From Ruegeria sp. HKCCD7303 (lineage in GTDB: Bacteria > Pseudomonadota > Alphaproteobacteria > Rhodobacterales > Rhodobacteraceae), in assembly GCF_013111185.1 (NCBI RefSeq), contig NZ_WVRE01000006.1, positions 62,001 to 126,000 on the forward strand: DNA of 64,000 nt. The letters are read 5' to 3'. Numbering within the stretch: the stretch's first letter is position 1; each line of letters begins with the position of its first letter. Positions 27,834 through 36,645 of the stretch are shown one piece after another. The notes under the pieces were generated by a model. It made no database searches, was not told the origin of the DNA, and was given only the letters and a program-made list of their open reading frames with translations. The translations under genes were made by a program, and so were the position numbers.

Positions 27834-28529
27834 ATGACATCTGCTGTTCTCACCCTCCAAAATGCTGCTTTGTCGCTGGATGGCAATGCCGGGCGGGTCG
27901 ATATTCTGCATGACATTACGTTGTCTGTGACCAAGGGTGAAACACTGGGCCTGATCGGGCCGTCCGGTTCGGGCAAATCTTCGCTCCTGATGTTGATGGG
28001 TGGGTTGGAGCAAGCGACCAGCGGACAGATCACCGCGCTGGATCAGGACCTGACAAGCATGGACGAAGATGCACTGGCCCGCTTTCGCCGCAACAACATG
28101 GGAGTGGTGTTCCAAAACTTTCACCTGATCCCGACCATGACTGCGCTTGAGAATGTCGCAACACCGCTGGAGCTGTCAGGGCACAGGGATGCGTTCGACC
28201 TGGCCGAGACTGTGCTGGACGCTGTCGGGCTATCGCATCGGCGCGATCACTATCCGGCGCAACTGTCGGGCGGTGAACAACAGCGCGTGGCACTTGCCCG
28301 TGCCTCAGCGCCGCGCCCCAAGATTTTGTTGGCAGATGAACCCACCGGGAACCTGGATGAAACCAACGGCGCTGCGATTGTTGATCTCCTGTTTGGACTG
28401 CGTCAGAAATTTGATGCGACCCTCGTTCTTGTCACTCACAGCCGTTCCTTGGCGGAACGCTGCGATCGGGTTGTTCGCCTTCGCGATGGACGGATTGCGG
28501 AAGAAACTCGGCAGGAGGCCGCCGAATGA
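27834..28529 (+). CDS. ybbA: ABC transporter ATP-binding protein, YbbA (LolD-like)
   Basis: ATPase (231 aa) of the MacB/LolD class. Walker A is GPSGSGKSS (about residues 42-50), the Q-loop FQNFHLIP, the signature LSGGEQQRVALARA and Walker B ILLADEPTGNLD. It overlaps the large permease by four bases (ATGA), so they form one complex. The divergent tesA gene is only about 50 bp away, so promoters overlap in that gap. The transported or extracted substrate is unknown; the YbbAP pair has been linked to lipid or bacteriocin-related release. Confidence 0.9.
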   Translation: MTSAVLTLQNAALSLDGNAGRVDILHDITLSVTKGETLGLIGPSGSGKSSLLMLMGGLEQATSGQITALDQDLTSMDEDALARFRRNNMGVVFQNFHLIPTMTALENVATPLELSGHRDAFDLAETVLDAVGLSHRRDHYPAQLSGGEQQRVALARASAPRPKILLADEPTGNLDETNGAAIVDLLFGLRQKFDATLVLVTHSRSLAERCDRVVRLRDGRIAEETRQEAAE

Positions 28530-31054
28530 GCCTGCGACTGGCGGGGCGGCTCGCCCGTCGCGAGCTGCGCGGAGGCTTGCGGGGGTTTAGGATCTTTCTG
28601 GCATGTCTGGCGCTTGGCGTCGCAGCCATTGCAGCCGTAGGGTCGGTACGGCAAGCCATTCAAACCGGATTGGCGCAAGAAGGTGCTTCGCTTTTGGGCG
28701 GCGACGCCCAGCTTGAATTCACCTATCGCTTTGCAGATGAGGCCGAGCGCGCCTGGATGCAGCAAGCATCCGAGCAGGTGTCCGAGATCGTCGATTTCCG
28801 CTCGATGGCTGTTGTGCCCCGTGCCGAAGAACCGGAGCGCGCACTGACGCAAGTGAAATCTGTCGACACTGCGTACCCCTTGATTGGTTCGGTCAGACTG
28901 GATCCTGACATAACGCTGGATGACGCCCTAAACGGGACATCCGGCTTGCCCGGAGCAGTCATGGAACAAGTTCTGATCGACCGGCTTGGGCTGGCCGTTG
29001 GTGATCGCTTCAAGCTTGGGGCGCAGGAATTTGTCCTGACAGCCGCACTGGTGAACGAACCCGACAGCGCGGCAGATGGGTTTGGCCTTGGACCGCGCAC
29101 ATTGGTGAGAACCGAGGCGCTACAGACGTCTGGGTTGTTGGAGCCCGGCACTCTGTTTTCGACCAAATACCGTTTGAACCTGCCAGACACGATCGTCCTT
29201 GCCGAAATCGCCGCCGAAGCTGACAAAGCCTTCGACGGCACGGGAATGCGATGGAGCGATGCGCGCAACGGTGCCCCCGGTATTTCCGAGTTTGTCAGCC
29301 GCCTGAGCGCCTTTCTGGTTCTTGTCGGCCTCTCGGGCCTTGCGGTGGGCGGCATTGGTGTTTCAGCCGCCGTGCGCGCGTACCTGAGCCAAAAAACAGA
29401 AACCGTGGCGACCTTGCGCACCTTGGGGGCTGATCGCGCAACGATTTTTCAAACCTACATGCTTCAAATCGGCGTGCTGTCTGTCATCGGAATTGCGCTC
29501 GGCCTGGCGCTGGGCGGGCTGGCTCCGCTGCTTCTGGCGCCTCTGTTGGAAAGCCAGTTACCGGTTCCGGCAGTATTCTCGCTCTATCCACAGCCACTGA
29601 TTGAGGCCGCAATCTATGGGCTGCTCACCGCATTTCTTTTCACGCTTTGGCCATTGGCCAGAACAGAAGACGTGCGGGCCGCAACCCTGTTTCGCGATGC
29701 GCTGAGTACGGCCCGAGCGCTCCCACGCCCGATTTATGTCATCGCCACCGCAATTGGGCTCGCATTGCTTGTCACCGTTGCCGCCTGGTTCAGCGGTTCC
29801 ACACGATTGACCCTTTGGACAAGCGGCGGGCTGGTGGGTGCGCTGGTTTTATTAAGCCTCTCTGCCTATGCCATTCGCAAACTGGCCCGGGCCGTAGCTC
29901 CTCTGGCACGCGGCCGCCCTGCCCTGCGATGGGCCTTGTCCGCCATTTCAGACCCGCGTGAGGGCGCAGGCTCGGTTGTTCTGTCGCTCGGTCTGGGCTT
30001 GTCCGTTCTGGCCGCCGTTGGACAGATCGACGGCACGCTGCGCAACGCAATCTCAGGCAACCTACCAGATGTCGCGCCCTCATATTTCTTTGTCGACATC
30101 CAAAAGGATCAGATGCCCGGCTTTTCCGATCGCCTGACCTCGGACCCTGCCGTCAGCCGCATCGAAAGCGCGCCAATGCTGCGTGGGATCATCACGCAGA
30201 TCAATGGCCGTCCTGCCCGTGATGTGGCTGGTGATCATTGGGTGCTCGAAGGAGACCGTGGTGTCACCTATTCTGCCCGACCCCCGGCAAACGCGAATGT
30301 AACCGATGGGGAGTGGTGGGCCGAGGATTATTCGGGCACACCTCAGGTCAGCTTTGCCGCTGAAGAAGCCGCCGAAATGGGCCTGCAACTTGGCGATCAA
30401 CTGACCGTCAATATCCTTGGTCGCGACATAACCGCAGAGCTGACCTCGTTGCGCGAGGTGGATTTCTCAACCGCTGGCATGGGATTCATTATGTCGATGA
30501 ACCCCTCTGCACTGTCCGGTGCACCGCATAGTTTCATCGCCACTGTCTATGCAGAAGAGCAGGCCGAGGCTGCCATCCTCAGGGATCTCGCAGGTCAGTT
30601 CCCCAACATCACGGCCATTCGCGTACGCGATGCCATCGACCGCGTTTCAGGGCTGCTGGCCGGTATCGCCGCCGCCACATCTTACGGCGCAGGTGTGTCC
30701 TTGCTAACCGGATTTCTGGTCTTGATCGGAGCCGCAGCGGCAGGCGAACCTGCCCGCAGATACGAAGCGGCAATCCTGAAAACCCTCGGGGCCAATCGGG
30801 GCCGCATCCTGCGCAGCTTTGGCCTGCGCTCTGTCTTATTGGGGGCCGCCGCAGGCTGCGTCGCCTTGCTGGTCGGCATTCTGGGCGGATGGGCCGTTGC
30901 CACCTACATTTTCGAGACGGATTTTGCGATCATCTGGTCTTCGGCGTTGGGCATTGTTCTGGCCGGGATCGGCGTCACGCTTTGCGCAGGTCTTGCCTTT
31001 GCTCTGCGCCCGCTTTCGGCCCGGCCAGCCCGCATCCTGCGCGCCAGCGACTAA
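28526..31054 (+). CDS. ybbP: ABC transporter permease, YbbP (FtsX-like)
   Basis: Large inner-membrane permease (842 aa) with two FtsX domains. An N-terminal helix (about 20-40) precedes a long periplasmic region, then a bundle of helices (about 260-400) including VGLSGLAVGGIGVSAAVRAYL, a middle pair of helices near 410-450, a second large periplasmic part, and a final FtsX bundle (about 710-840) with AAILKTLGANRGRILRSFGLRS. The R(A/R)YL...TLRTLGA motifs are the coupling helices that face the ATPase. It is convergent with the Rrf2 regulator, two bases apart. Confidence 0.92.
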   Translation: MSLRLAGRLARRELRGGLRGFRIFLACLALGVAAIAAVGSVRQAIQTGLAQEGASLLGGDAQLEFTYRFADEAERAWMQQASEQVSEIVDFRSMAVVPRAEEPERALTQVKSVDTAYPLIGSVRLDPDITLDDALNGTSGLPGAVMEQVLIDRLGLAVGDRFKLGAQEFVLTAALVNEPDSAADGFGLGPRTLVRTEALQTSGLLEPGTLFSTKYRLNLPDTIVLAEIAAEADKAFDGTGMRWSDARNGAPGISEFVSRLSAFLVLVGLSGLAVGGIGVSAAVRAYLSQKTETVATLRTLGADRATIFQTYMLQIGVLSVIGIALGLALGGLAPLLLAPLLESQLPVPAVFSLYPQPLIEAAIYGLLTAFLFTLWPLARTEDVRAATLFRDALSTARALPRPIYVIATAIGLALLVTVAAWFSGSTRLTLWTSGGLVGALVLLSLSAYAIRKLARAVAPLARGRPALRWALSAISDPREGAGSVVLSLGLGLSVLAAVGQIDGTLRNAISGNLPDVAPSYFFVDIQKDQMPGFSDRLTSDPAVSRIESAPMLRGIITQINGRPARDVAGDHWVLEGDRGVTYSARPPANANVTDGEWWAEDYSGTPQVSFAAEEAAEMGLQLGDQLTVNILGRDITAELTSLREVDFSTAGMGFIMSMNPSALSGAPHSFIATVYAEEQAEAAILRDLAGQFPNITAIRVRDAIDRVSGLLAGIAAATSYGAGVSLLTGFLVLIGAAAAGEPARRYEAAILKTLGANRGRILRSFGLRSVLLGAAAGCVALLVGILGGWAVATYIFETDFAIIWSSALGIVLAGIGVTLCAGLAFALRPLSARPARILRASD

Positions 31055-31056
31055 GC

Positions 31057-31503
31057 TCAGCGCACACAGGCCACGGGCTGCAAAAGCTTCAGCAACGGAT
31101 CATTGTCACAAACCAAAGCATCCAGCGAAACATCATCGAGAGAGGCGTAAAACACTTCGGCCGCGTCTTGCAGCGCCAGCCGCAACCGGCAGGCATCCGT
31201 CAAGGGGCAGGTATTGTCCGCATCCGCAAAACATTCGGCAATGGGCAAGGCGCCCTCAACATGCCGAAACACCGCGCCGATCCGAATTTCTTCCGCCGGG
31301 CGCGCCAAAGACATGCCGCCATTGCGACCCCGTTGCGTGCTTAGATAGTCCAACTGGCTCAGTTGGTTGATCACCTGCGCGAGATGATTTTCCGAAATGT
31401 TACACACTTCGGCAATTTCCGACTTGGTGACCAACCTGTCCGGGTGCGCTGCGCAATACATCAAAAGGCGCACGGCAATATTTGTCCGTTTCGTAATCCG
31501 CAT
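31057..31503 (-). CDS. Rrf2 family transcriptional regulator, NsrR-like
   Basis: A 148-aa winged-helix repressor. It starts MRITKRTNIAVRLLMYCA, with the recognition region NISENHLAQVINQLSQLDYL and the wing GRNGGMSLAR. Three cysteines in ECFADADNTCPLTDAC (spacing C-x7-C-x5-C) match the Fe-S ligands of NsrR/IscR regulators, so it probably senses nitric oxide or Fe-S status. The start at 31503 has GGGAGG six bases upstream; a frame to 31566 adds 21 unlikely residues. A probable operator lies 18-40 bp upstream, which fits autoregulation. Confidence 0.88.
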   Translation of the reverse strand: MRITKRTNIAVRLLMYCAAHPDRLVTKSEIAEVCNISENHLAQVINQLSQLDYLSTQRGRNGGMSLARPAEEIRIGAVFRHVEGALPIAECFADADNTCPLTDACRLRLALQDAAEVFYASLDDVSLDALVCDNDPLLKLLQPVACVR

Positions 31504-31521
31504 GAGGGCCTCCCTGAATTC

Positions 31522-31544
31522 AAGATGCAGCCTTATTGCATGTC
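31522..31544. promoter_or_regulatory. NsrR-like operator between Rrf2 regulator and GGCT-like gene
   Basis: AAGATGCA (31522-31529) and TGCATGTC (31537-31544) flank a 7-base spacer. The ATGCA/TGCAT halves match the known NsrR operator pattern AAGATGC...GCATCTT with minor deviations. It sits close to the regulator start and about 55 bp before the divergent GGCT-like gene, so both could be controlled. Confidence 0.5.
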
Positions 31545-31596
31545 CGGGAAAAAAGCGGTTTGACATACATCAATCGATCAAAAGGACGCCTTATCC

Positions 31597-32208
31597 ATGC
31601 CTGACCCCTATTTCTTTGGCTATGGCAGCCTTGTGAACCTCGCCACACATGATTTTCCCGACCCGCGTCCGGCAAAACTGAAAGGCTGGAGGCGGGCGTG
31701 GCGTCATACCGATCTGCGCCCGGTCGCGTTCCTGACCGCAGTTCCCGACCCCGAGGCTGAGATCGAAGGAATGATCGCGCATGTGCCAAAAAACGACTGG
31801 GCCGCACTGGATCAGCGGGAATGGGCCTATGACCGGGTTCCGGCAACGAATTCGATTTCACACACCCTGACGCATGATGTCGAAATCGCGGTTTATGCGG
31901 TGCCCCATGACCGGCACACCGCGCCCAGCAATCACCATCCCTTGCTGCTCAGTTATATCGATGTGGTTGTGCAGGGATACCTGAGGGCGTTTGGACCAGA
32001 TGGTGCGGACCGGTTCTTTGCCACAACCGACGGCTGGGACGCGCCTGTTGTGAATGATCGGGCCGAGCCGAAATATCCCCGTCACCAACTGCTCAAACCT
32101 GACGAGACAGCATTTGTAGATAACCGCCTGAAGCGCGCATCGGTAAAGATAATCCAGCCACATCAACAAAAAGATGCAGACGAATTTCCTGCCTCTTTCA
32201 AATTCTAA
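31597..32208 (+). CDS. Gamma-glutamylcyclotransferase-like protein (AIG2/GGCT family)
   Basis: A 203-aa protein with the GGCT fold. The substrate-loop motif is FGYGSLVN (about residues 7-14), and the family catalytic Glu is probably in LDQREWAYDRV. Some members release 5-oxoproline from gamma-glutamyl peptides or glutathione products; others have different amide targets. The gene is divergent from the NsrR-like regulator and shares its possible operator. It is convergent with gltX, 26 bases apart, with a 5-bp hairpin TACCG/CGGTA in between. The exact substrate is unknown. Confidence 0.82.
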   Translation: MPDPYFFGYGSLVNLATHDFPDPRPAKLKGWRRAWRHTDLRPVAFLTAVPDPEAEIEGMIAHVPKNDWAALDQREWAYDRVPATNSISHTLTHDVEIAVYAVPHDRHTAPSNHHPLLLSYIDVVVQGYLRAFGPDGADRFFATTDGWDAPVVNDRAEPKYPRHQLLKPDETAFVDNRLKRASVKIIQPHQQKDADEFPASFKF

Positions 32209-32234
32209 ATTCATACCGTTTCGGTACGGAGCAT

Positions 32235-33560
32235 TCAGCCCCGTGCGCGGATCACCTGCAGCAAGGGCAGTAGAGCCGCCATTTCCGGCCCCCGCTCCAT
32301 CCCGGTCAGGGCTTTGCGCAGCGGCATGAACAGGCCCTTGCCCTTGCGGCCTGTTGCCTCTTTCACCGCTTTGGTCCAAGTACCCCAGGTCTCGCCATCA
32401 AACGGGCCATCGGGCAACAAAGCGACCGCTTCGGCAATAAACTCTCGATCTTCATCGGCAATCAATGGTTCGGCCCCATCGCGGCACAGTTCCCACCAGC
32501 CTTTCAGATCAGCCAGAGTGGTGATGTTTTCGCGCGCCATTGCCCAGAAGGGTTCCGCCAAATCAGCCGGAACTCCAGCGTCTTCCACCGCATCAGCTAC
32601 ATCTGTCAGCGGCAGCGATTGCAGGTGCTTTGCGGTCAGAGGGAACAGGTCCTGTACATCAAACTTGGTCGGTGCTGCACCAAACCGGTTCACATCAAAC
32701 CCTTCGATCAGTTCCGCCATGTCCGAGCGCAATTCAACCGGGTCAGACGACCCCAGACGCGCCATCAGGCTCAACAAAGCCATCGGCTGCACGCCCTGTT
32801 CGCGCAGGTCGCGCAACGCCAGCGTGCCCAAACGTTTCGAAAGGGCCTCACCCTGCGGGCCGGTCAGTAGCGAGTGGTGGGCAAAACGGGGGCACTGGCC
32901 GCCCAGCGCTTCGATGATCTGGATCTGCGTAGCGGTGTTGGTCACGTGGTCCGACCCCCGCACCACATCGGTTACACCCATTTCGGTATCGTCCACAACG
33001 GACGCAATCGTGTAAAGCACCTGACCGTCACCGCGGATCAGCACGGGGTCAGAAACTGAAGCAGCATCAATCGAGATGTCGCCCAGAATACCATCAGTCC
33101 ATTCGATACGCTCATGATCCAGCTTGAAGCGCCATACACCGTTGCCACGTTCGGCGCGCAGGGCGTCTTTCTCGGCATCTGACAGGTTCAGCGCGGCCCG
33201 GTCATAGACCGGTGGCTTGCCCATGTTCAGTTGCTTCTTGCGTTTCAAGTCCAGCTCGGTCGGCGTCTCAAACGCCTCATAGAACCGACCCATCTCACGC
33301 AGCTTGTCCGCAGCTTCGGCATAGCGATCCAAGCGCTCAGACTGGCGTTCAACCTTGTCCCAGTGCAGACCCAGCCACTCCAGATCCCGCTTGATGGCAT
33401 CGACATATTCTTCTTTCGAGCGCTCGGGATCGGTGTCGTCAATTCGCAGGATGAATGTACCGCCCGCCTTGCGAGCGATCAGATAGTTCATCAGGGCGGT
33501 GCGCAGGTTGCCCACATGGATGTATCCGGTGGGCGACGGGGCGAAACGGGTGGTTGTCAT
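32235..33560 (-). CDS. gltX: Glutamate--tRNA ligase
   Basis: Class I synthetase (441 aa), charging tRNA-Glu or possibly tRNA-Gln. HIGH is HVGN in FAPSPTGYIHVGNLRTAL and KMSKS is LSKRLG; the C-terminal helical anticodon-binding part is shortened compared with the usual 460-480 aa. Alphaproteobacteria commonly have two GltX paralogues with divided tRNA specificity, so this may be GltX1 or GltX2; the sequence alone does not decide. ATG 33560 follows AGGAGAC. Its neighbours are unrelated. Confidence 0.95.
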   Translation of the reverse strand: MTTTRFAPSPTGYIHVGNLRTALMNYLIARKAGGTFILRIDDTDPERSKEEYVDAIKRDLEWLGLHWDKVERQSERLDRYAEAADKLREMGRFYEAFETPTELDLKRKKQLNMGKPPVYDRAALNLSDAEKDALRAERGNGVWRFKLDHERIEWTDGILGDISIDAASVSDPVLIRGDGQVLYTIASVVDDTEMGVTDVVRGSDHVTNTATQIQIIEALGGQCPRFAHHSLLTGPQGEALSKRLGTLALRDLREQGVQPMALLSLMARLGSSDPVELRSDMAELIEGFDVNRFGAAPTKFDVQDLFPLTAKHLQSLPLTDVADAVEDAGVPADLAEPFWAMARENITTLADLKGWWELCRDGAEPLIADEDREFIAEAVALLPDGPFDGETWGTWTKAVKEATGRKGKGLFMPLRKALTGMERGPEMAALLPLLQVIRARG

Positions 33561-33699
33561 GGGTGTCTCCTGTTGGCGCGGCTCTTGTCATAAGACGCGT
33601 GTTTTGTCCAGTCGCAGGCCCGCTCACGCGAACGTGGAGTGGCAGCCGCCCTGTTCCGTCCTATCTATTTGACGCTGGCACCTAAAGGGAGACCCCAAA

Positions 33700-34632
33700 A
33701 TGACTTTCAATCTTACACGCCGCGCCGCGTTGGGCGCAGCCGCAGCTTTGCCATTTGCGTCTGCCGCTTCACCGCTTCTGGCTGCAGGCTCGGGCACCAA
33801 AGCAAACTCGACCATCGCCAAGTCCTTCACGCTGGGCGACTTTACGGTAACCACGCTGCTGGATGGCAGCATTGCACGCGACGGTGCCAAAGAGATCTTT
33901 GGCGGTGGAGCGACAGATGAGGAATTCGCCAAGGTTTCAGCGGACAATTTCATTCCGGCAGATGCAGCCCAGTTTTTCTTTACCCCTTCACTGGTCAACA
34001 CAGGTTCTGAACTGGTTCTTTTTGACACCGGATTGGGACAAGGTGGCATTCAGGCAGCTCTGGCCGATGCAGGCGTGACGCCGGACCAAATCGACGTCGT
34101 GGTGCTGACACACATGCATCCTGATCACATCGGAGGCATGACCACCAACGACGCGCCTACATTTGCAAATGCGCGTTACGTGACCGCTGCGCCCGAATAT
34201 GATTTCTGGGCGGCGCAGGAGGCGGGCAACCGCGTCGGCGATCTGGTGGCCGCCAAGGTAACCCCACTGGCAGAAAAGATGAGCTTTATCGGCGACGGTG
34301 GCGAAGTGACGTCAGGCATCACGGCAGTCGCCGCGTATGGCCACACGCCAGGTCACACCGTGTATCATCTGGAAAGCAACGGACAGCGCCTTATCCTGAC
34401 GGCAGATCTGGCCAACCACTATGTCTGGTCTTTCGCGCATCCCGAATGGGAGGTCCGATTTGACATGGACAAGGCAGCAGCAACAGCCGCGCGTCGCAAC
34501 GTTCTGGGGATGCTGGCGGCAGATAAGGTACCGATGGTCGGCTATCACATGCCGTTCCCCGGCGCGGGCTTTGTCGAAACCCGAGGCGACGGTTTCCGCT
34601 TTGTCCCGGTCAGCTATCAGATGATGGGCTAA
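33700..34632 (+). CDS. MBL-fold metallo-hydrolase, Tat-exported
   Basis: A 310-aa metallo-beta-lactamase-fold hydrolase. The Tat signal is TRRAALGAAAALPFASAASPLLAAG. The zinc motif HMHPDH is at about residue 138, GHTPGH near 211 and a bridging Asp in LTADLANHY near 235, giving the usual two-metal set. AAAGGGAGA lies upstream of the ATG. Many Roseobacter relatives are annotated only as periplasmic MBL hydrolases; lactonase, phosphotriesterase-like or sulfatase activity is possible, so no substrate is assigned. It is convergent with the DAO oxidoreductase, four bases apart. Confidence 0.9.
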   Translation: MTFNLTRRAALGAAAALPFASAASPLLAAGSGTKANSTIAKSFTLGDFTVTTLLDGSIARDGAKEIFGGGATDEEFAKVSADNFIPADAAQFFFTPSLVNTGSELVLFDTGLGQGGIQAALADAGVTPDQIDVVVLTHMHPDHIGGMTTNDAPTFANARYVTAAPEYDFWAAQEAGNRVGDLVAAKVTPLAEKMSFIGDGGEVTSGITAVAAYGHTPGHTVYHLESNGQRLILTADLANHYVWSFAHPEWEVRFDMDKAAATAARRNVLGMLAADKVPMVGYHMPFPGAGFVETRGDGFRFVPVSYQMMG

Positions 34633-34636
34633 GCCG

Positions 34637-35968
34637 TTAATACCCCGGATCCGGCCTCACTTTCGAGCCGTCGGTGAACCGCGAAAGGCGAAACGCGGCC
34701 GGATCCACGCAAGGCGTCGTTTCAGCGACAAGATCGGCGATCAACCGTCCGGCGCCCGGACCAATGCCAAATCCATGGCCAGAGAATCCTGTGCCAATGA
34801 ATAGGCCCGGCAACTCATCAACACCTGAGATCACCGGAATGGCGTCAGGCGTAACGTCGATCATTCCAGCCCAACTTTGCACAACTTCGCTGTTCATAAG
34901 CGCCGGGAACCCTTTGCAGGCGCGGCTCCAAGCGTGCCGCAACACTTTCTGCGATGGCTCAGGGTCCAAATTTCGGCACTGCTCGAACGGGGTCACATCG
35001 GTGGGCAGCCAGTGCCGATCGTGTCGCGCTTCGATCGCCCAGCGTCTGGACAGGCGAAAGCGCAAGGATTTCCACTCCTGCGCAAAGGCAGGCAAGAACC
35101 GTTTCGCAAGCCGGAAGCTGTCGGGCACAATGTCCACCGTGTTTTCGTGGCCAGACGCAATGGTATAGCCGCCGTCAGCGCGCTTGCGGATCGCAAAATC
35201 GTCGGACCACAACGCGGGTCCAGGCCCATCGTGCACGGGGGATGTGCGAAGCACTGTGTTCAAAACCTTGAGTTGCGGCAGCTCGACGCCCGCGTTGCCA
35301 GCAAACAACCGCGACCAGGCCCCACCCGCCAGAACGACGCGTCCGCAAACCACTTTTCCACGCTCGGTAAAGACACCGGAAATGTGCCCATCCTTGGTTT
35401 CGACGCTGCGGACTGCACATTGCGTCATGATCACAGCGCCCCGGTCTCGTGCAGCCTCGGCAACAGCCGGAGCAGCCCATTGCGGCTCGGCACGACCGTC
35501 CTGCGGCATGTAAAGCGCCGCTGTCAGACCTGTTTGGTGCCCATGCAGTAAATCGGAAAGTTCACTGCCGGACACCATCCTGGCCCCAGTCTGCAATCCC
35601 TCAACATGGCGCATCCACTTTTGCAGGTTGGCTGCGTCTCTTGCGCCAGAGGCCCCAAAAAGGATGCCGGATTGGGTATAGCCTGTTTCGCGCCCCAAAC
35701 GCTCGTCCAGCGTTTGCCAGATGCGCAACGCCTCTTGCATCAGGGGAATTTCCCTTGGGTCTCGCATACCCAGACGCACCCAACCCCAATTGCGCGAACT
35801 CTGCTCTGCTGCAATCTGACCCTTTTCACACAAAAGAACAGAAGCGCCGCGTTCAGCCAGCTCCAATGCTGTTGAAACGCCGATGATGCCACCGCCAATA
35901 ACAACAACATCCACATGTTTGGGCAGAGCCAGATCAGATTCAACTGGGGTCGGTTTGGGTGCGGTCAT
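34637..35968 (-). CDS. FAD-dependent oxidoreductase (DAO family)
   Basis: A 443-aa D-amino acid oxidase-type flavoprotein that would oxidise an amine or amino acid. The dinucleotide-binding motif VVVIGGGIIGVSTALELAERG is near residue 23. The following SSRNWGWVR contains a position where flavin is often attached or contacted in sarcosine-oxidase relatives. The C-terminal IGTGFSGHGFGIGPGAGRLIADLV is the second FAD-binding strand-helix. ATG 35968 is used; the frame opens with a TTG at 35971. No transporter or regulator lies beside it to suggest the substrate; gamma-glutamylputrescine oxidase-like and glycine/sarcosine-like are both possible. Confidence 0.9.
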   Translation of the reverse strand: MTAPKPTPVESDLALPKHVDVVVIGGGIIGVSTALELAERGASVLLCEKGQIAAEQSSRNWGWVRLGMRDPREIPLMQEALRIWQTLDERLGRETGYTQSGILFGASGARDAANLQKWMRHVEGLQTGARMVSGSELSDLLHGHQTGLTAALYMPQDGRAEPQWAAPAVAEAARDRGAVIMTQCAVRSVETKDGHISGVFTERGKVVCGRVVLAGGAWSRLFAGNAGVELPQLKVLNTVLRTSPVHDGPGPALWSDDFAIRKRADGGYTIASGHENTVDIVPDSFRLAKRFLPAFAQEWKSLRFRLSRRWAIEARHDRHWLPTDVTPFEQCRNLDPEPSQKVLRHAWSRACKGFPALMNSEVVQSWAGMIDVTPDAIPVISGVDELPGLFIGTGFSGHGFGIGPGAGRLIADLVAETTPCVDPAAFRLSRFTDGSKVRPDPGY

Positions 35969-36106
35969 CAATAGGTCTTACATCGGTCGCTTGGACCAGT
36001 ATGGAGACCTGCCTGCCGCGTATAGGCAATGTGAATTCCGAGCGTTGTTGCAGTATTTTCGACACCTGTGGCCCAGGTGCCGAAATCGGTGTCAGCAACG
36101 AGCGTA

Positions 36107-36382
36107 TTAGGCCGCGCCGGACAACTCTGCCCATTTCTGGCGCAAGATCGCCGACAACCCGTTTTGTTTGGATGCCGCTTGATTTGTTACTTCCTTTTGC
36201 GGCAGCAACCTCGGAAACTCGGTTCGGAAATTGAGTGCAGCAAGCTCATCCAATTCTCGCTGTTCCTCCATTAGATTGGCGATCGCCGCATCCAGCTTTT
36301 CTTCATCCAATTCTTGCGGCTGCGTCTCTATAGACCGCCATTTCAAAGGTGTATGAAGCGAGCTATCATATTCCTTGTACAT
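36107..36382 (-). CDS. Small hypothetical protein, charged helix
   Basis: A 91-aa frame, if the ATG at 36382 is used; another start at 36445 would give 112 aa. It opens MYKEYDSSLHTPLKW and has a Glu-rich helical middle (LDEEKLDAAIANLMEEQRELDELAAL) split here as two motifs, and ends KWAELSGAA. The amino-acid pattern looks protein-like, but only a weak GGTG precedes the start. No family was recognised. Composition is more AT-rich than neighbours. It lies in the gap between the DAO gene and nadE, both on the same strand. Confidence 0.4.
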   Translation of the reverse strand: MYKEYDSSLHTPLKWRSIETQPQELDEEKLDAAIANLMEEQRELDELAALNFRTEFPRLLPQKEVTNQAASKQNGLSAILRQKWAELSGAA

Positions 36383-36645
36383 ATTAACACCATACCGTTC
36401 ACTCAGACATTCAACCCAGGATGCGTCGCTCGTACCGAAAACCAAATCTACACGTACTTTTTAAATGCGTCGCACCCGCCCCACATCGGGCAACTTCTAA
36501 GCAAAAATGTGGCAGAAAAATGTCGCGCAGGCAAGCTTGAGGCAGCCGTAACCGCCTCAAATCACAATCAATTTCTCACACTTGGGATACAATTTTGCCT
36601 AATCTATAGGCACTGTTTCCAAACTGGCCGTCCGGCCCCTGGTTT

